DNA of 64,000 nt from Sphingopyxis solisilvae (GTDB lineage Bacteria > Pseudomonadota > Alphaproteobacteria > Sphingomonadales > Sphingomonadaceae). Below the pieces are notes generated by a model that did no database searches, was not told the DNA's origin, and saw only the letters and a program-made list of their open reading frames with translations. The DNA lies in the NCBI RefSeq assembly GCF_015475875.1, contig NZ_JADKYM010000011.1, forward strand, positions 1 to 64,000, read 5' to 3'. Positions within the stretch are counted from its first letter, which is position 1. Each line of letters starts with the position of its first letter. This document shows positions 48,958 to 58,277 of this stretch, piece by piece. A program made the translations under genes and the position numbers.

Positions 48958-51900
48958 GTGCAGATAAAACGCCTGCGCCTGACCGGTTTCAAAAGCTTCG
49001 TCGAACCCACCGAACTGCGCATCGAGCCCGGGCTGACCGGCGTCGTCGGTCCCAACGGCTGCGGCAAGTCGAACCTGCTCGAAGCGATCCGCTGGGTGAT
49101 GGGCGAATCCAGCCCCAAGTCGATGCGCGGCGGCGGGATGGAAGATGTCATCTTTGCCGGCACCGCGTCGCGCCCGGCGCGCGATTTTGCCGAGGTTGCC
49201 CTGCACTGCGACACCGAAGGTGCCCTCGTCGCGGGCTTGTCGGATGGCGGCGACGGCGATGATCTGGAGGTTATCCGGCGGATCGAGCGCGGCACCGGCA
49301 GCGCCTATCGCGCCAACGGTCGGGATGTCCGCGCCAAGGACGTCGCGCTGATCTTTGCCGACGCCGCAACCGGCGCGCACAGTCCAGCGCTGGTCAGCCA
49401 GGGCAAGATCGCCAATGTCATCGCCGCCAAGCCGACTGACCGGCGCGCGATGCTGGAGGAAGCCGCGGGGATCGCCGGATTGCATGTGCGCCGCAAGGAT
49501 GCCGAACAGAAATTGCGCGCGACCGAAACCAATCTGACGCGGCTGTCCGAAATCACCGCCGACATGGAGGTGCGCGCCAATGCGCTGCGGCGACAGGCGC
49601 GTGCAGCGGAGAAGTACAAGAAGCTGAGCGACGAGATCCGCATCGCCGAGGGGCGGCTGATCTACGCACGCTGGCGCGATGCCGCCGCCGCCGCCGATCA
49701 GGCGCGCCGCGACAGCGATGCCGCCGAGGCGGCGGTGAAGACCGCGCAGCACGAACTGGAAACCGTCTCCGCCGCGCAGACCGAGGTCGCCGCCCGCGTC
49801 GCCACCGCGCGGCACGATGCACAGACGCAGCGCGATGCGCTGGCCGAGGCCACGGCGACTCAGGTCCGGTTGCAGGGCGAGGAGCGCGCCGCGCGTCAAC
49901 GCCTCGACGATCTCGCGGCGCAGCAGCGGCGCATCGCCGATGACCGCGCGCATGAAGGCGAACTGGCGCGTGAGGCGCATGGCGCGCTGACCGCGCTTGA
50001 CGCCGAAAGCAAGACGCTAACGCAGGACATTGCCGCGCATGATGCGGGCAAGGCGGCGCTGTCTGAAGCGAACCTGGCCGCACAAGCGCGCCTCCGAGAT
50101 GCAGAGGTCGCGCTGGCGCAGGCGCGCGCAAAAGCGGCGAGCGAGGCCGCCGATCGGCGGATCGCGATATCGGCCCGCGACAGCGCCGAAGCGGCCGTCC
50201 GCCGGATCGCCGCCGACAAGGCGCGCGTCGATGCGGAGATTGCGGCACTGGGCGACAGCGCCGCGCTGGCAGCGCGCTATGCCGATAGCGTAAAGGCCGC
50301 CGAAGCCGCCGAAGCGGCGATCGCCGCCGCCGAAACCGCGCTGGAAAGTGCCGAGACGGACCGCGAGGCAACCGCGGCGGATCTCGCAAGCATCGAAGCA
50401 GGACTGGCCGAAGCGCGCACCGCGCTCGCAGCGCTCGACGGCGAGGCGGCAACCCTCGAACGCGCGCTCGCCGCCGGACGCCGCGACGAAGCGCGCATCC
50501 TCGACCAGCTGCGCGTTGCGCCGGGTTATGAAGCCGCGCTCGCAGCCGCGCTGGGTGACGATCTCGACGCGGGGACCGACAGAGAGGCCGCGCGCAGCTG
50601 GGGCACCGCCGATCCCGGCAAGGATGACCCTGCGCTGCCCGCCGGCACTCAGTCGCTGGCCGGCTTCGTCACGGCGCCCGCCGCGCTGGCGCGTCGCCTT
50701 GCGCAAGTCGCAGTTGCCGACAATGACGGCGGACAGCCCCTGGCCGTCGGACAGCGGCTTGTCACGACCGATGGCGTGATGCGCCGCTGGGACGGTTTTG
50801 TCGCGCGCGGCGATGGCGCCACCGCGACCGAGCGACTGCAACGCCAGAACCGCCTTGACGCGCTGGCCGCACAGCGTCCGCAGGTCGAACTGGGCGTGCA
50901 GGAGCTACGCGACCGCCGCGACATGGCCGCCGCCAAGGCTGCGGAGCTGACCGAAACCGCCGCTGCTGCGCGGAAAGCATTGGCGCAGGCGGACGAAGAT
51001 CGTCGCACCGCGCTGCGCGCCGCCGATCAGGCACAGGCGGCGCTCGACCGGCATCGCGACGCCGCGGCGCTGTTCGACCGGCGGCTCGCCGAGATTGCCG
51101 CAGCGGCCACCGAAGCCACCGAAGCGCTGGCAGCACAGGAAGCCGCGCTCGCCGCGCTGCCCGACGACGGCATCGCCCGCGCGGCGCTCGACGCCGAGGA
51201 GCAAGCCGCCGAACGCGCCCGCAGCGACGCCAATGAGGCCCGCGACGCCCTGATCGCGCACGAACGCTCGCTCGCCGCACTTAGCGAGCGGCAAGCGGTC
51301 GTGACCGCAGAGATCAAGAGCTGGAAAGCGCGCGCGGGCGAGGCGGCGCGGCGCGTGACCGAAATGGACAAGCGCGCCGACACACTCGCCGCCGAAGCCG
51401 AAAAGCTCGCCGACGCCCCTGCCCGGCTCGCCGAACAGCGCGGCGCGGCGGAAGAACAACAGGTGGCTCTGCGCGACAAAGTTGCCGACGCCGAGGCGCA
51501 GGAGCGCGCCGCCGAAGCCGCGCTGCGCGAGGCCGAAACGGCGCTGAACGCGATCCGCGAGCGCGTCGCGGCCGCGCGCGAAACCCGCGCCGGGGCGATC
51601 GCGCGCTCCGAAAATGCCGAGCTGCGGCGGGTGGAGATGGGCCGCCTGTCGGGCGAACGCTTCGAATGCCCGCCGCCGTTGCTACCGCAAAAGGCGGGGT
51701 TCGATGGTGAAAGCGTGTCCGAGGCGACCCAGGAATCGGCGCAGCACGACCGGCTGATCGCCGACCGCGAGCGGCTCGGCCCGGTCAATCTGGTCGCCGC
51801 CGACGAACTGGTCGAACTCGACACCGAACGCGAAAAAAGCGCCGCCGAGATCGAGGAACTGACGCAGGCGGTCCACCGGCTGCGCGGATCGATCGGCAAT

Positions 51901-52401
51901 CTCAACCGCGAGGGCCGCGTCCGTCTGCTCGCGGCGTTCGAGACCGTCAACGGCCATTTCCAGCGGCTGTTCACCACCCTGTTCGACGGCGGTCAGGCGC
52001 ATCTCGAGCTCGTCGATTCGGACGACCCGCTGGAGGCGGGGCTGGAGATCATGGCGCAGCCGCCGGGCAAACGGCTCGGCACGCTCACCCTGCTGTCGGG
52101 CGGCGAGCAGGCGCTGACCGCGGTCGCCCTGATCTTTGGCCTGTTCCTGACCAATCCGGCACCGATCTGCGTCCTCGACGAAGTCGACGCGCCGCTCGAC
52201 GACGCCAATATCGAGCGCTTTTGCGACCTGCTCGACCGCATGACGCGCGAGACCAACACGCGCTATTTGATCGTCACCCACAATGCGGTGACGATGGCGC
52301 GCATGCACCGCCTGTTCGGGGTGACGATGATCGAAAAGGGCGTCAGCCGCCTAGTATCGGTCGATCTGGGCGGCGCGGAAGAGCTGCTGGCAGCGGAGTA
52401 A
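48958..52401 (+). CDS. smc: Chromosome segregation protein SMC
   Basis: 1147 residues from a GTG start. Walker A GPNGCGKS at 31-38 in FKSFVEPTELRIEPGLTG..., two long Ala/Arg/Glu-rich coiled coils either side of a hinge (about 515-630), the LSGGEQALTAVALIFGLFL signature near 1050 and Walker B CVLDEVDAPLDDANIERF. Condenses and segregates the chromosome, normally with ScpA-ScpB, which are not present here. Coiled-coil composition is strongly alanine-rich, in line with the GC content. Confidence 0.97.
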   Translation: MQIKRLRLTGFKSFVEPTELRIEPGLTGVVGPNGCGKSNLLEAIRWVMGESSPKSMRGGGMEDVIFAGTASRPARDFAEVALHCDTEGALVAGLSDGGDGDDLEVIRRIERGTGSAYRANGRDVRAKDVALIFADAATGAHSPALVSQGKIANVIAAKPTDRRAMLEEAAGIAGLHVRRKDAEQKLRATETNLTRLSEITADMEVRANALRRQARAAEKYKKLSDEIRIAEGRLIYARWRDAAAAADQARRDSDAAEAAVKTAQHELETVSAAQTEVAARVATARHDAQTQRDALAEATATQVRLQGEERAARQRLDDLAAQQRRIADDRAHEGELAREAHGALTALDAESKTLTQDIAAHDAGKAALSEANLAAQARLRDAEVALAQARAKAASEAADRRIAISARDSAEAAVRRIAADKARVDAEIAALGDSAALAARYADSVKAAEAAEAAIAAAETALESAETDREATAADLASIEAGLAEARTALAALDGEAATLERALAAGRRDEARILDQLRVAPGYEAALAAALGDDLDAGTDREAARSWGTADPGKDDPALPAGTQSLAGFVTAPAALARRLAQVAVADNDGGQPLAVGQRLVTTDGVMRRWDGFVARGDGATATERLQRQNRLDALAAQRPQVELGVQELRDRRDMAAAKAAELTETAAAARKALAQADEDRRTALRAADQAQAALDRHRDAAALFDRRLAEIAAAATEATEALAAQEAALAALPDDGIARAALDAEEQAAERARSDANEARDALIAHERSLAALSERQAVVTAEIKSWKARAGEAARRVTEMDKRADTLAAEAEKLADAPARLAEQRGAAEEQQVALRDKVADAEAQERAAEAALREAETALNAIRERVAAARETRAGAIARSENAELRRVEMGRLSGERFECPPPLLPQKAGFDGESVSEATQESAQHDRLIADRERLGPVNLVAADELVELDTEREKSAAEIEELTQAVHRLRGSIGNLNREGRVRLLAAFETVNGHFQRLFTTLFDGGQAHLELVDSDDPLEAGLEIMAQPPGKRLGTLTLLSGGEQALTAVALIFGLFLTNPAPICVLDEVDAPLDDANIERFCDLLDRMTRETNTRYLIVTHNAVTMARMHRLFGVTMIEKGVSRLVSVDLGGAEELLAAE

Positions 52402-52403
52402 GA

Positions 52404-52434
52404 TTGACAATTTTTGTAACTACATTAAATTGTC
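52404..52434 (+). promoter_or_regulatory. brnTA promoter with overlapping operator palindrome
   Basis: TTGACA (52404-52409), a 16-nt spacer and TAAATT (52426-52431) form a consensus-like promoter. A perfect 8-bp inverted repeat, GACAATTT (52406-52413) and AAATTGTC (52427-52434) with a 13-nt spacer, overlaps both boxes, as expected for BrnA autorepression. The region is A/T-rich compared with its surroundings. Confidence 0.75.
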
Positions 52435-52497
52435 CGAGCCCACCCCAGCAATGTTCGAATCGTCTGCACTTGGCGAGCGAGATATAGGGTTGTGGCG

Positions 52498-52770
52498 ATG
52501 AAAATTGCTTATGATGAGCAAAAGCGCCAATGGACGCTTCTGGAACGCGGTCTTGATTTCGCCGACGCCAGCAAGGTTTTTGAGGCAGATTATCTGGAGT
52601 TTCTCGACGACAGACACGATTATGGCGAGGATCGTTACATCGTCTACGGAGAACTTGACGGTCGGGCTGTCGCGATCGTCTGGACGCTACGCAACGATAT
52701 CCGCCGCATCATTTCGATGAGACATGTCCATGACGAAGAACTCGAAGCCCGCCGAAAAGCCTTGGATTGA
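52498..52770 (+). CDS. brnT: BrnT-family toxin
   Basis: 90 residues from the ATG at 52498. IAYDEQKRQWTLLERGLDFADASKVFE, then GEDRYIVYGELDGRAVAIVWTLRNDIRRIISMRHVHDEE, the BrnT fold. The Arg-rich RRIISMRH block holds the family's catalytic arginines. Predicted RNase that blocks translation, part of a type II toxin-antitoxin pair. Toxin precedes antitoxin, the usual brnTA order. Promoter just after smc. Confidence 0.94.
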   Translation: MKIAYDEQKRQWTLLERGLDFADASKVFEADYLEFLDDRHDYGEDRYIVYGELDGRAVAIVWTLRNDIRRIISMRHVHDEELEARRKALD

Positions 52771-53011
52771 TCCGGACGATGCTCCCGAATGGACGGAGGA
52801 TCATTTTCGCCGCGCCGCCGTTTACGAGAATGGCAAGCTGGTCAAGCCCGCGGACGGCACATGGACCAAACCCGGTCGCCCCAAATCCGCCGATCCCAAG
52901 CAGCAGGTGACGCTGCGGCTCGACAGCATCGTCCTCGAAAAATTCCGTGCGATGGGACCGCGCTGGCAGAGCCGGATCAACGCCGAGTTGCGCAAAGCGC
53001 TGGGCCTCTAA
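52724..53011 (+). CDS. brnA: BrnA-family antitoxin
   Basis: 95 residues, overlapping the end of brnT by 47 bp, which is longer than the usual few-base overlap. APEWTEDHFRRAAVYENGKLVKPADG is the toxin-wrapping N-terminal half. The C-terminal half is the ribbon-helix-helix GRPKSADPKQQVTLRLDSIVLEKFRAMGPRWQSRINAELRKAL, typical of BrnA. Neutralises BrnT and represses the operon. The first ATG (52724) or the next (52730) may be used. Convergent with ubiA, sharing 4 bases. Confidence 0.95.
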   Translation: MSMTKNSKPAEKPWIDPDDAPEWTEDHFRRAAVYENGKLVKPADGTWTKPGRPKSADPKQQVTLRLDSIVLEKFRAMGPRWQSRINAELRKALGL

Positions 53012-53916
53012 GGCGCTGTCCCCACCACCAGCATCGCCGCGAACACCAGCAGGCCGGCGAAACGGTTGCTGCGGAACTTGGCGAGGGCGTCATGCCCGTC
53101 GGCCGGATCGAGCGTTGCGACCTGTCCGGTGAAATGCACCGCCGCGGGCAACAGCGCGACCAGCACCAGTGAGTCGGGACGCACCGCCCATAGCGCGCCC
53201 GCCCAAGCGGCCAGCGCGACGACATAGCAAAGGGCAACCCCGGTGCGCACCTGCCCCCCCATCGCGCGCGCGCTCGATTTGACCCCGACGAGCATATCGT
53301 CCTCGATATCCTGCAGCGCATAGATGGTGTCGTATCCGATCACCCATGCGATGCAGCCCGCATATAGCAGCGGCAGCGCCATACCCCCGACTCCGCCCAC
53401 CGCGACCCAGGCCACCAGCGCGCCCCAGCTGAACACCAGCCCCAGCCACGCCTGCGGCCACCAGGTGATGCGTTTCATGAACGGATAGGCGGCGACCAGC
53501 AGCAGGCTGGCCAGCGCGACGATCTGCGCCGGTCGCGGCAATTGCAGCAGCACGAACAGCCCGACGAGCGATAGCAGAACCATCCAAAGCACAGCGCCCC
53601 GCACCGACACTGCACCGCTCGCCACGGGCCGCGAAGCGGTGCGGGCGACCTGCGCGTCGAGATCGCGGTCGACGATGTCGTTATAGACACAGCCCGCGCC
53701 GCGCATCGCGATCGCGCCGAGCAGCAGCCATAAAAACAGCGGCCAATGGCTGACCGCCCCGCCGCCGAGCGCCAGGCCGAACGCGCACGGCCAGAACAAT
53801 AGCCACCAGCCGATCGGTCGGTCGAACCGCGCGAGCAGCGCATAGGGCCGCACCGCCGCGGGAAGCAGCGCCACAAAACCACGCAGCTGGGTGTCGGGAG
53901 GATGGGCGGCGGTCAT
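53008..53916 (-). CDS. ubiA: 4-hydroxybenzoate polyprenyltransferase
   Basis: Attaches the polyprenyl tail to 4-hydroxybenzoate in ubiquinone synthesis, in the inner membrane. 302 residues with eight to nine hydrophobic segments. The first Asp-rich motif is NDIVDRDLD (near 80) and the second YALQDIEDDMLVG (near 200), both binding Mg-diphosphate. ATG start. Its 3' end overlaps brnA by 4 bases on the other strand. Confidence 0.96.
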   Translation of the reverse strand: MTAAHPPDTQLRGFVALLPAAVRPYALLARFDRPIGWWLLFWPCAFGLALGGGAVSHWPLFLWLLLGAIAMRGAGCVYNDIVDRDLDAQVARTASRPVASGAVSVRGAVLWMVLLSLVGLFVLLQLPRPAQIVALASLLLVAAYPFMKRITWWPQAWLGLVFSWGALVAWVAVGGVGGMALPLLYAGCIAWVIGYDTIYALQDIEDDMLVGVKSSARAMGGQVRTGVALCYVVALAAWAGALWAVRPDSLVLVALLPAAVHFTGQVATLDPADGHDALAKFRSNRFAGLLVFAAMLVVGTAP

Positions 53917-53981
53917 CGGCAGCCGCCGTGTAGCAGCCGCGGCGGCGGCGATAAACGGCTATTGATCGGTCGCCCGCGCGA

Positions 53982-54653
53982 TCAGCTGCAATTCGACACC
54001 GGTGCCGTCGGCGCGGGGTTATAGACCTGCGACAGGTCGCGCCCTTCGCGGATATTGAACGCGGCGGTCGACCGGATACGCGGGGTGCCGAACCAGGTGG
54101 CGCCGATCATCGGCCGGTAATCGTAAATGATCTCGACGAACATCACCGCGGTGCCGTCGGCGGCGGTCACTTCGGCGCCCGCCCGTCCCATGCCCGGAAA
54201 GCCGGTGCCGGTGGCGCCGGTTCCCTGCGGGCCATAGGCCGAAGTGATCGGCAAATTGCCATAGCAGCGCTGCCAGTGGATCCATTGGCCGCCATCGGCA
54301 TTGCGCTCGAGGCTGGAAAGGATGATCCGGCCATTGTTGCGAAAATCCATGCCCTGCGCCTGTTGCTCGACGCCGACAAAAACTTCGTTGATGTCCACTT
54401 CGCGAACGCGCGGCAGCGACAGATTGCTGCCGAATGCGATGCGCGAGGCGTTGTCTGCGGCGCTGAGTCCGATCTGACTGACCCGGGTGTGCGTCAACGT
54501 CAGATTGGCGAGTTCGATCCCGGCAAATCCCACGAGGATCAGGAACGGGATGCAGAACGCCATTTCGATCATGACCACGGCGCCGCTGTCGCGCGCCAGG
54601 CGAACGATCCCGGTACGGATACGCCGGAGCCGATGTGCAATGCGCGCCGTCAT
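53982..54653 (-). CDS. TadE/TadG-like pilus-assembly protein (third of block)
   Basis: 223 residues. One N-terminal membrane segment (SGAVVMIEMAFCIPFLILVGFAGIELANLTL) with the TadE-type glutamate in MIEMAF, then a periplasmic domain with no cysteine until the penultimate residue. Contains GGQWIHWQRCYGNLPITSAYGPQGTGATGTGFPG. Likely a minor pseudopilin or surface component. Its start overlaps the middle gene by 4 nt. Confidence 0.8.
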   Translation of the reverse strand: MTARIAHRLRRIRTGIVRLARDSGAVVMIEMAFCIPFLILVGFAGIELANLTLTHTRVSQIGLSAADNASRIAFGSNLSLPRVREVDINEVFVGVEQQAQGMDFRNNGRIILSSLERNADGGQWIHWQRCYGNLPITSAYGPQGTGATGTGFPGMGRAGAEVTAADGTAVMFVEIIYDYRPMIGATWFGTPRIRSTAAFNIREGRDLSQVYNPAPTAPVSNCS

Positions 54654-55243
54654 GTGCAGATCACCTTCTTGGTCGACGTCGCCGCATTATAGGGCTGGTT
54701 GCGCAGCACGGTCGTCGCCTGGATCCGGCTGGTCGGCGACTGGCCCAGCATCTTCCACACCGGCAACACCCGCTCGATTTCGAGCGTCGCGGTATAGAGC
54801 ACGACATCTTCGGCGCCGCCGTTGCCGGTTGCGCCGCGATCGGCGTCCCAGTTTGAATTGCCGTTGACGTCCTCGAAACATTCGCCCGCGTCATAGACAC
54901 CGTTCTTGTTGGAATCGGTAAAGGCTTCCGGCTGACCGACCTCGCTGTAACTGTCGTAGGATTTGCGTTCGAACGTCACATCGCCGTTCTTGAACACGTT
55001 CAGAACCTTTTGGCGCACCTTGGTGTCGAGCGCCGCCTGGTTGACCGCATTGTTTTCCAGCGTCGCGTCGCGCGCAGCCTTGCTCACCGCGCCCTGCAGC
55101 ACTTGTTTGCCATAGATCTGCCACGAGAAGTCGAAGATCCCCATCAGGATGAGCAGGAACAAGGGCGCCGTCAGCGCGAACTCGACGATCGCGTTGCCCT
55201 GTTCGCTGCGACGCAGGCGGCGGAGGAAGGAACGGCACATCAT
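54650..55243 (-). CDS. TadE-like protein with EF-hand-like acidic loops (second of block)
   Basis: 198 residues from the ATG at 55243, overlapping the stop of the TadG-like gene by 4 nt. Basic start, then SEQGNAIVEFALTAPLFLLILMGIFDFSWQIY, the TadE prepilin-like helix with the conserved glutamate (VEFAL). The soluble part has a repeat of acidic loops, DSNKNGVYDAGE and DVNGNSNWDADRG, like dockerin or EF-hand Ca2+ loops. Ends with two cysteines (one in the acidic region, one at the C-terminus). Confidence 0.82.
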   Translation of the reverse strand: MMCRSFLRRLRRSEQGNAIVEFALTAPLFLLILMGIFDFSWQIYGKQVLQGAVSKAARDATLENNAVNQAALDTKVRQKVLNVFKNGDVTFERKSYDSYSEVGQPEAFTDSNKNGVYDAGECFEDVNGNSNWDADRGATGNGGAEDVVLYTATLEIERVLPVWKMLGQSPTSRIQATTVLRNQPYNAATSTKKVICT

Positions 55244-57261
55244 TGCGACAACCGCAGTTTCGAAATTTGCCGGGCGATCGCCTGGAAATTCTGGTTGAGC
55301 TGCGCCGCATTGCTCGCCTGATAGGCTTTGCCGGGGGTGGCGCAGGCATTGAGGTCGGCGTTGAGCGCCACGCCAAAGCTGACGACCCAGATCGTGACGT
55401 TCTTGGCCTTCACCTGTTCGCACAACTGCCGGAAGCGATTGTTGTGCCGCGGTGTCAAGGCCGCGTCGCAGGTTGCCACATTCCCCGTGCAGTTGCCGCC
55501 TACACGCTGCATAATCCACTCATAACCTTGAAAGGACAGGTTGCCGGTATTGGGCGCCATGTCGCCGTCGGTCATGAAGACAATGTGGCGGCTGATCGGG
55601 CGATTGTTCGGGGCGGTCGCATTTTCGTCCGCGAACATTCCGTCGGGCGAAATCAAGCGTCCGCCCCAGACCATGCCGGAATCATGATAGGTACCGCCGA
55701 CGGGTTGCAGCGAGTTGATATAGCTGTTGAAGGTCGAACGGTCGCTGGCCGTCATCGACGTCAGCTTCAGCGCCGCCGCCGGACATACGCCCCAGCCGTT
55801 GCTCCAATATTTTGAATAACGCTGCCAGCGCCCGTTCGAGCCGCTGTCGGGCGTGACGTTGACGTTGCCCGAGCCATCCAGCGGATTTACCGTGATCGCG
55901 CCCGTACTCGACGGCTTGGTCCCCGGGTTGACCGCGCGCGGAAAGGCGATTTCCGGGATCAGCAGCCGCCATTTGGTATCATCGTTGCCCGTCGGTGCCG
56001 TATCGATATCCATATCGCGCGCCGAAGCGGGGGCTGTCTGGTTGGCGGCAAAACTTGTGGTTTGGCGTTCCATCACGCAGCCGCCCCAGGTCGCCGAGAA
56101 ATTGGCGCCCGAATCGCCGGTATTGGTAACGATCGCCGACCCCGATTTGGCCGATGCAACGTCGAACACCCGGTCCTGATAGGTGTAGTTGGAGAAGGTC
56201 TGGACCGGCGGCTGGGTCAGTGTCGACGGCGTCGTTTGGGTATATTGCATCGTCCGGCTCTGCAAACGGCAGCTGCTGGACGTCCAAACGTAGCGATATT
56301 CGAAATAGCGATAGGCCTGCGTCAGGTTCGAGGTCGTGACGCGGTTGCCGTTGCCGTCGATATATTGACCCGTCTGCGTCGATCCCTGGCCGCCGCTTGT
56401 GGTCGGCGTAGAATTGGCCGGAGGCGTCGTCGCGGGACAGGTCGTGCTGTTCTTGCCCGAAATTGTCGTGCCGGTATCGGCCCAATTAACCACCTGGGAC
56501 GCAGGCCCGTTGCTCGGAGTTCCGTTGGACGTCGTGCCTGTCCCCCAGGTTGTGGTATAGTTGGGCGTCCGTGACGGTAGCGTGACCGTGTCCGCCAGCC
56601 AGGACGGGTTCTTGGCATAAAGGATATGCCCGACGTTTGCCGCCGAGCTGTAGGGCACCACCCCGAAACGCAAACGTCCGTCGCCCAGTTCGGCGGCGGT
56701 CAGCGTATCGAAAAAGTCCATCGTCGCCGCCTTCAGCGCGACCATGCGGTTCACCGAATCGCCGGGGTTGACCGTGGTCATCGAGCCGGTGACGTCGAGC
56801 ACCATCATCACGTCGGTGTTGGAAATTTCCAGTTTCGCGGCGCAATTTACCGCAAGGTCGAACTCGTCGAAGCCGAAAACCTGCATCAATGCGGTCGGCA
56901 GGTTGGCCGTTGCCGTCCCGACGACATTCGTCGTTCCTTCGGCGCGCGTTGTGAAGTTCACGTCCGAACTGCCATAGGCATTGCTGCTATAGTTCTGGCT
57001 GAACATCTTGGTGGCTTCTTGCTGCGCCGCCGTGGAATAGACCCCGCCCGCCATCGCGCGCCGTCCCGCGAGCACGCCCGCGTCGCACGCCTGTTGCAGA
57101 CGCAGCTGCGCCATATAGGCGCGGCCGATATCCACACCCGATCCGATAAGACCGATAACGGGCAGCGCGGCGGCGGCGGTCAGGAACATCGCGTTGCCGC
57201 GTTTGTCGCGCAACAGCCTGTTGATGCCCCGCCGCAGGCGGCTGAAAATGGTCCCACGCAT
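55240..57261 (-). CDS. TadG-like von Willebrand factor A protein (first of block)
   Basis: 673 residues from the ATG at 57261, with GAGGGG upstream. N-terminal membrane helix in DKRGNAMFLTAAAALPVIGLIGSGVDIGRA (TadG/Flp-like), then VWA-type MIDAS DVTGSM in TDVMMVLDVTGSMTTVNPGDS, interrupted by a large Ser/Thr/Asn-rich insertion (about 255-480) and resuming RHIVFMTDGDMAPNTG...VTIWVVSFGVAL. A probable surface-exposed anchor or adhesin of a Tad-like apparatus. No TadA ATPase, TadB/C or flp gene is present here. Confidence 0.88.
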   Translation of the reverse strand: MRGTIFSRLRRGINRLLRDKRGNAMFLTAAAALPVIGLIGSGVDIGRAYMAQLRLQQACDAGVLAGRRAMAGGVYSTAAQQEATKMFSQNYSSNAYGSSDVNFTTRAEGTTNVVGTATANLPTALMQVFGFDEFDLAVNCAAKLEISNTDVMMVLDVTGSMTTVNPGDSVNRMVALKAATMDFFDTLTAAELGDGRLRFGVVPYSSAANVGHILYAKNPSWLADTVTLPSRTPNYTTTWGTGTTSNGTPSNGPASQVVNWADTGTTISGKNSTTCPATTPPANSTPTTSGGQGSTQTGQYIDGNGNRVTTSNLTQAYRYFEYRYVWTSSSCRLQSRTMQYTQTTPSTLTQPPVQTFSNYTYQDRVFDVASAKSGSAIVTNTGDSGANFSATWGGCVMERQTTSFAANQTAPASARDMDIDTAPTGNDDTKWRLLIPEIAFPRAVNPGTKPSSTGAITVNPLDGSGNVNVTPDSGSNGRWQRYSKYWSNGWGVCPAAALKLTSMTASDRSTFNSYINSLQPVGGTYHDSGMVWGGRLISPDGMFADENATAPNNRPISRHIVFMTDGDMAPNTGNLSFQGYEWIMQRVGGNCTGNVATCDAALTPRHNNRFRQLCEQVKAKNVTIWVVSFGVALNADLNACATPGKAYQASNAAQLNQNFQAIARQISKLRLSQ

Positions 57262-57338
57262 GGTCAAACCCCTCTTGGTCCAGACACGCGGCCCACTACA
57301 GATGCGTGGCTGGTATCCTCGCACTAGGGGGAAACTGC

Positions 57339-57353
57339 TTACCAAAACGCTAA
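57339..57353. promoter_or_regulatory. CtrA-like box TTAC-N7-CTAA upstream of the TadG-like gene
   Basis: TTACCAAAACGCTAA matches the CtrA consensus TTAA-N7-TTAA at 6 of 8 positions and lies 78 bp before the TadG-like start. GCTTACCAA at its head also occurs at 29229-29237 and, inverted, at 63193-63201. Confidence 0.35.
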
Positions 57354-57463
57354 TCGGCAGCGGCGGCGGTCACGGCAGAACGGCGATTCTGGCCCACTTC
57401 GGGACAGATGCGCCAAATGGACACGGGACTGTGCAAATTTCCGTGGTCTGCTATCGACCGGTC

Positions 57464-58213
57464 ATGCCCGCAACGCCCGCCTGGCCGCCCGCCAGCACCC
57501 CCCGCCTGTTCGTCGACCAGCCGCTGGCAAGCGGAGCGACCATCACCGTCGAGGGCGCGGCAGCACATTATCTGCTCAACGTGATGCGGCTGAAAATTGG
57601 CGCACCGATCCTGCTGTTCGACAATCGCAGCGGCGAGTGGCTGGCCACCGTTGCCGATGCCGGCCGACGCGCCTTGATCCTCGATGTCGGGCGTCAGACC
57701 CGCGCGATCGAGCAGGTGCCCGACCTGTGGCTGTGTTTTGCGCCGGTGAAAAAGGCGCGGCTCGACTGGATCATCGAAAAGGCGACCGAGTTGGGAACCG
57801 CCCGGCTGCAACCGGTCATCACCGACCGCACGATCGTCGAACGGGTCAAGCGCGAGCGGCTCGAGGCGCAGATTGTCGAGGCGTGCGAACAATGCGGGCG
57901 GACGACGCTTCCGGAGCTTGGCGAGCCGGTCAAGCTGGCGCAGCTTCTCGCCGACTGGCCGGGCGGGCGGATGCTCCTGTTTGCCGACGAAGCGGGCGGC
58001 ACATCGCTGGCCTCGGTCGCCGCCGCTGCACCGGCGGCAATTCTCACCGGCCCCGAAGGCGGCTTTACCGATCGCGAGCGCGCCGTGCTGACGGACCATC
58101 CCGCGGTCCGGCGGATCGCGCTCGGCCCGCGCATCCTGCGCGCCGAAACCGCGGCGATCGCGGCGATCAGCCTGTGGATGGGGCAGCATGGCGACTGGCA
58201 GACGGCGCCCTGA
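57464..58213 (+). CDS. rsmE: 16S rRNA m3U1498 methyltransferase
   Basis: Methylates U1498 of 16S rRNA. 249 residues from the ATG at 57464; the open frame upstream is not family-like. N-terminal PUA-like part (PRLFVDQPLASGATITVEGAAAHYLLNVMRLK), then the SPOUT knot with EKATELGTARLQPVITDRT and the SAM-binding LTGPEGGFTDRERAVL and LGPRILRAETAAIAAISLW. In many relatives rsmE neighbours ubiA and gshA; here TadG/TadE genes and a secreted protein gene lie between them. Confidence 0.95.
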   Translation: MPATPAWPPASTPRLFVDQPLASGATITVEGAAAHYLLNVMRLKIGAPILLFDNRSGEWLATVADAGRRALILDVGRQTRAIEQVPDLWLCFAPVKKARLDWIIEKATELGTARLQPVITDRTIVERVKRERLEAQIVEACEQCGRTTLPELGEPVKLAQLLADWPGGRMLLFADEAGGTSLASVAAAAPAAILTGPEGGFTDRERAVLTDHPAVRRIALGPRILRAETAAIAAISLWMGQHGDWQTAP

Positions 58214-58277
58214 ACATTCGCCGGTTGCGCTCAAAGCTGTTCCGTTCCCGGACAGAAATGCCGCCAAGCGACGGATT

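Noticed and set aside
53982-57261. Complete Tad pilus locus
   Set aside because: Only TadG- and TadE-like genes are present; no tadA, tadB/C, rcpA/C or flp gene is visible in the window.
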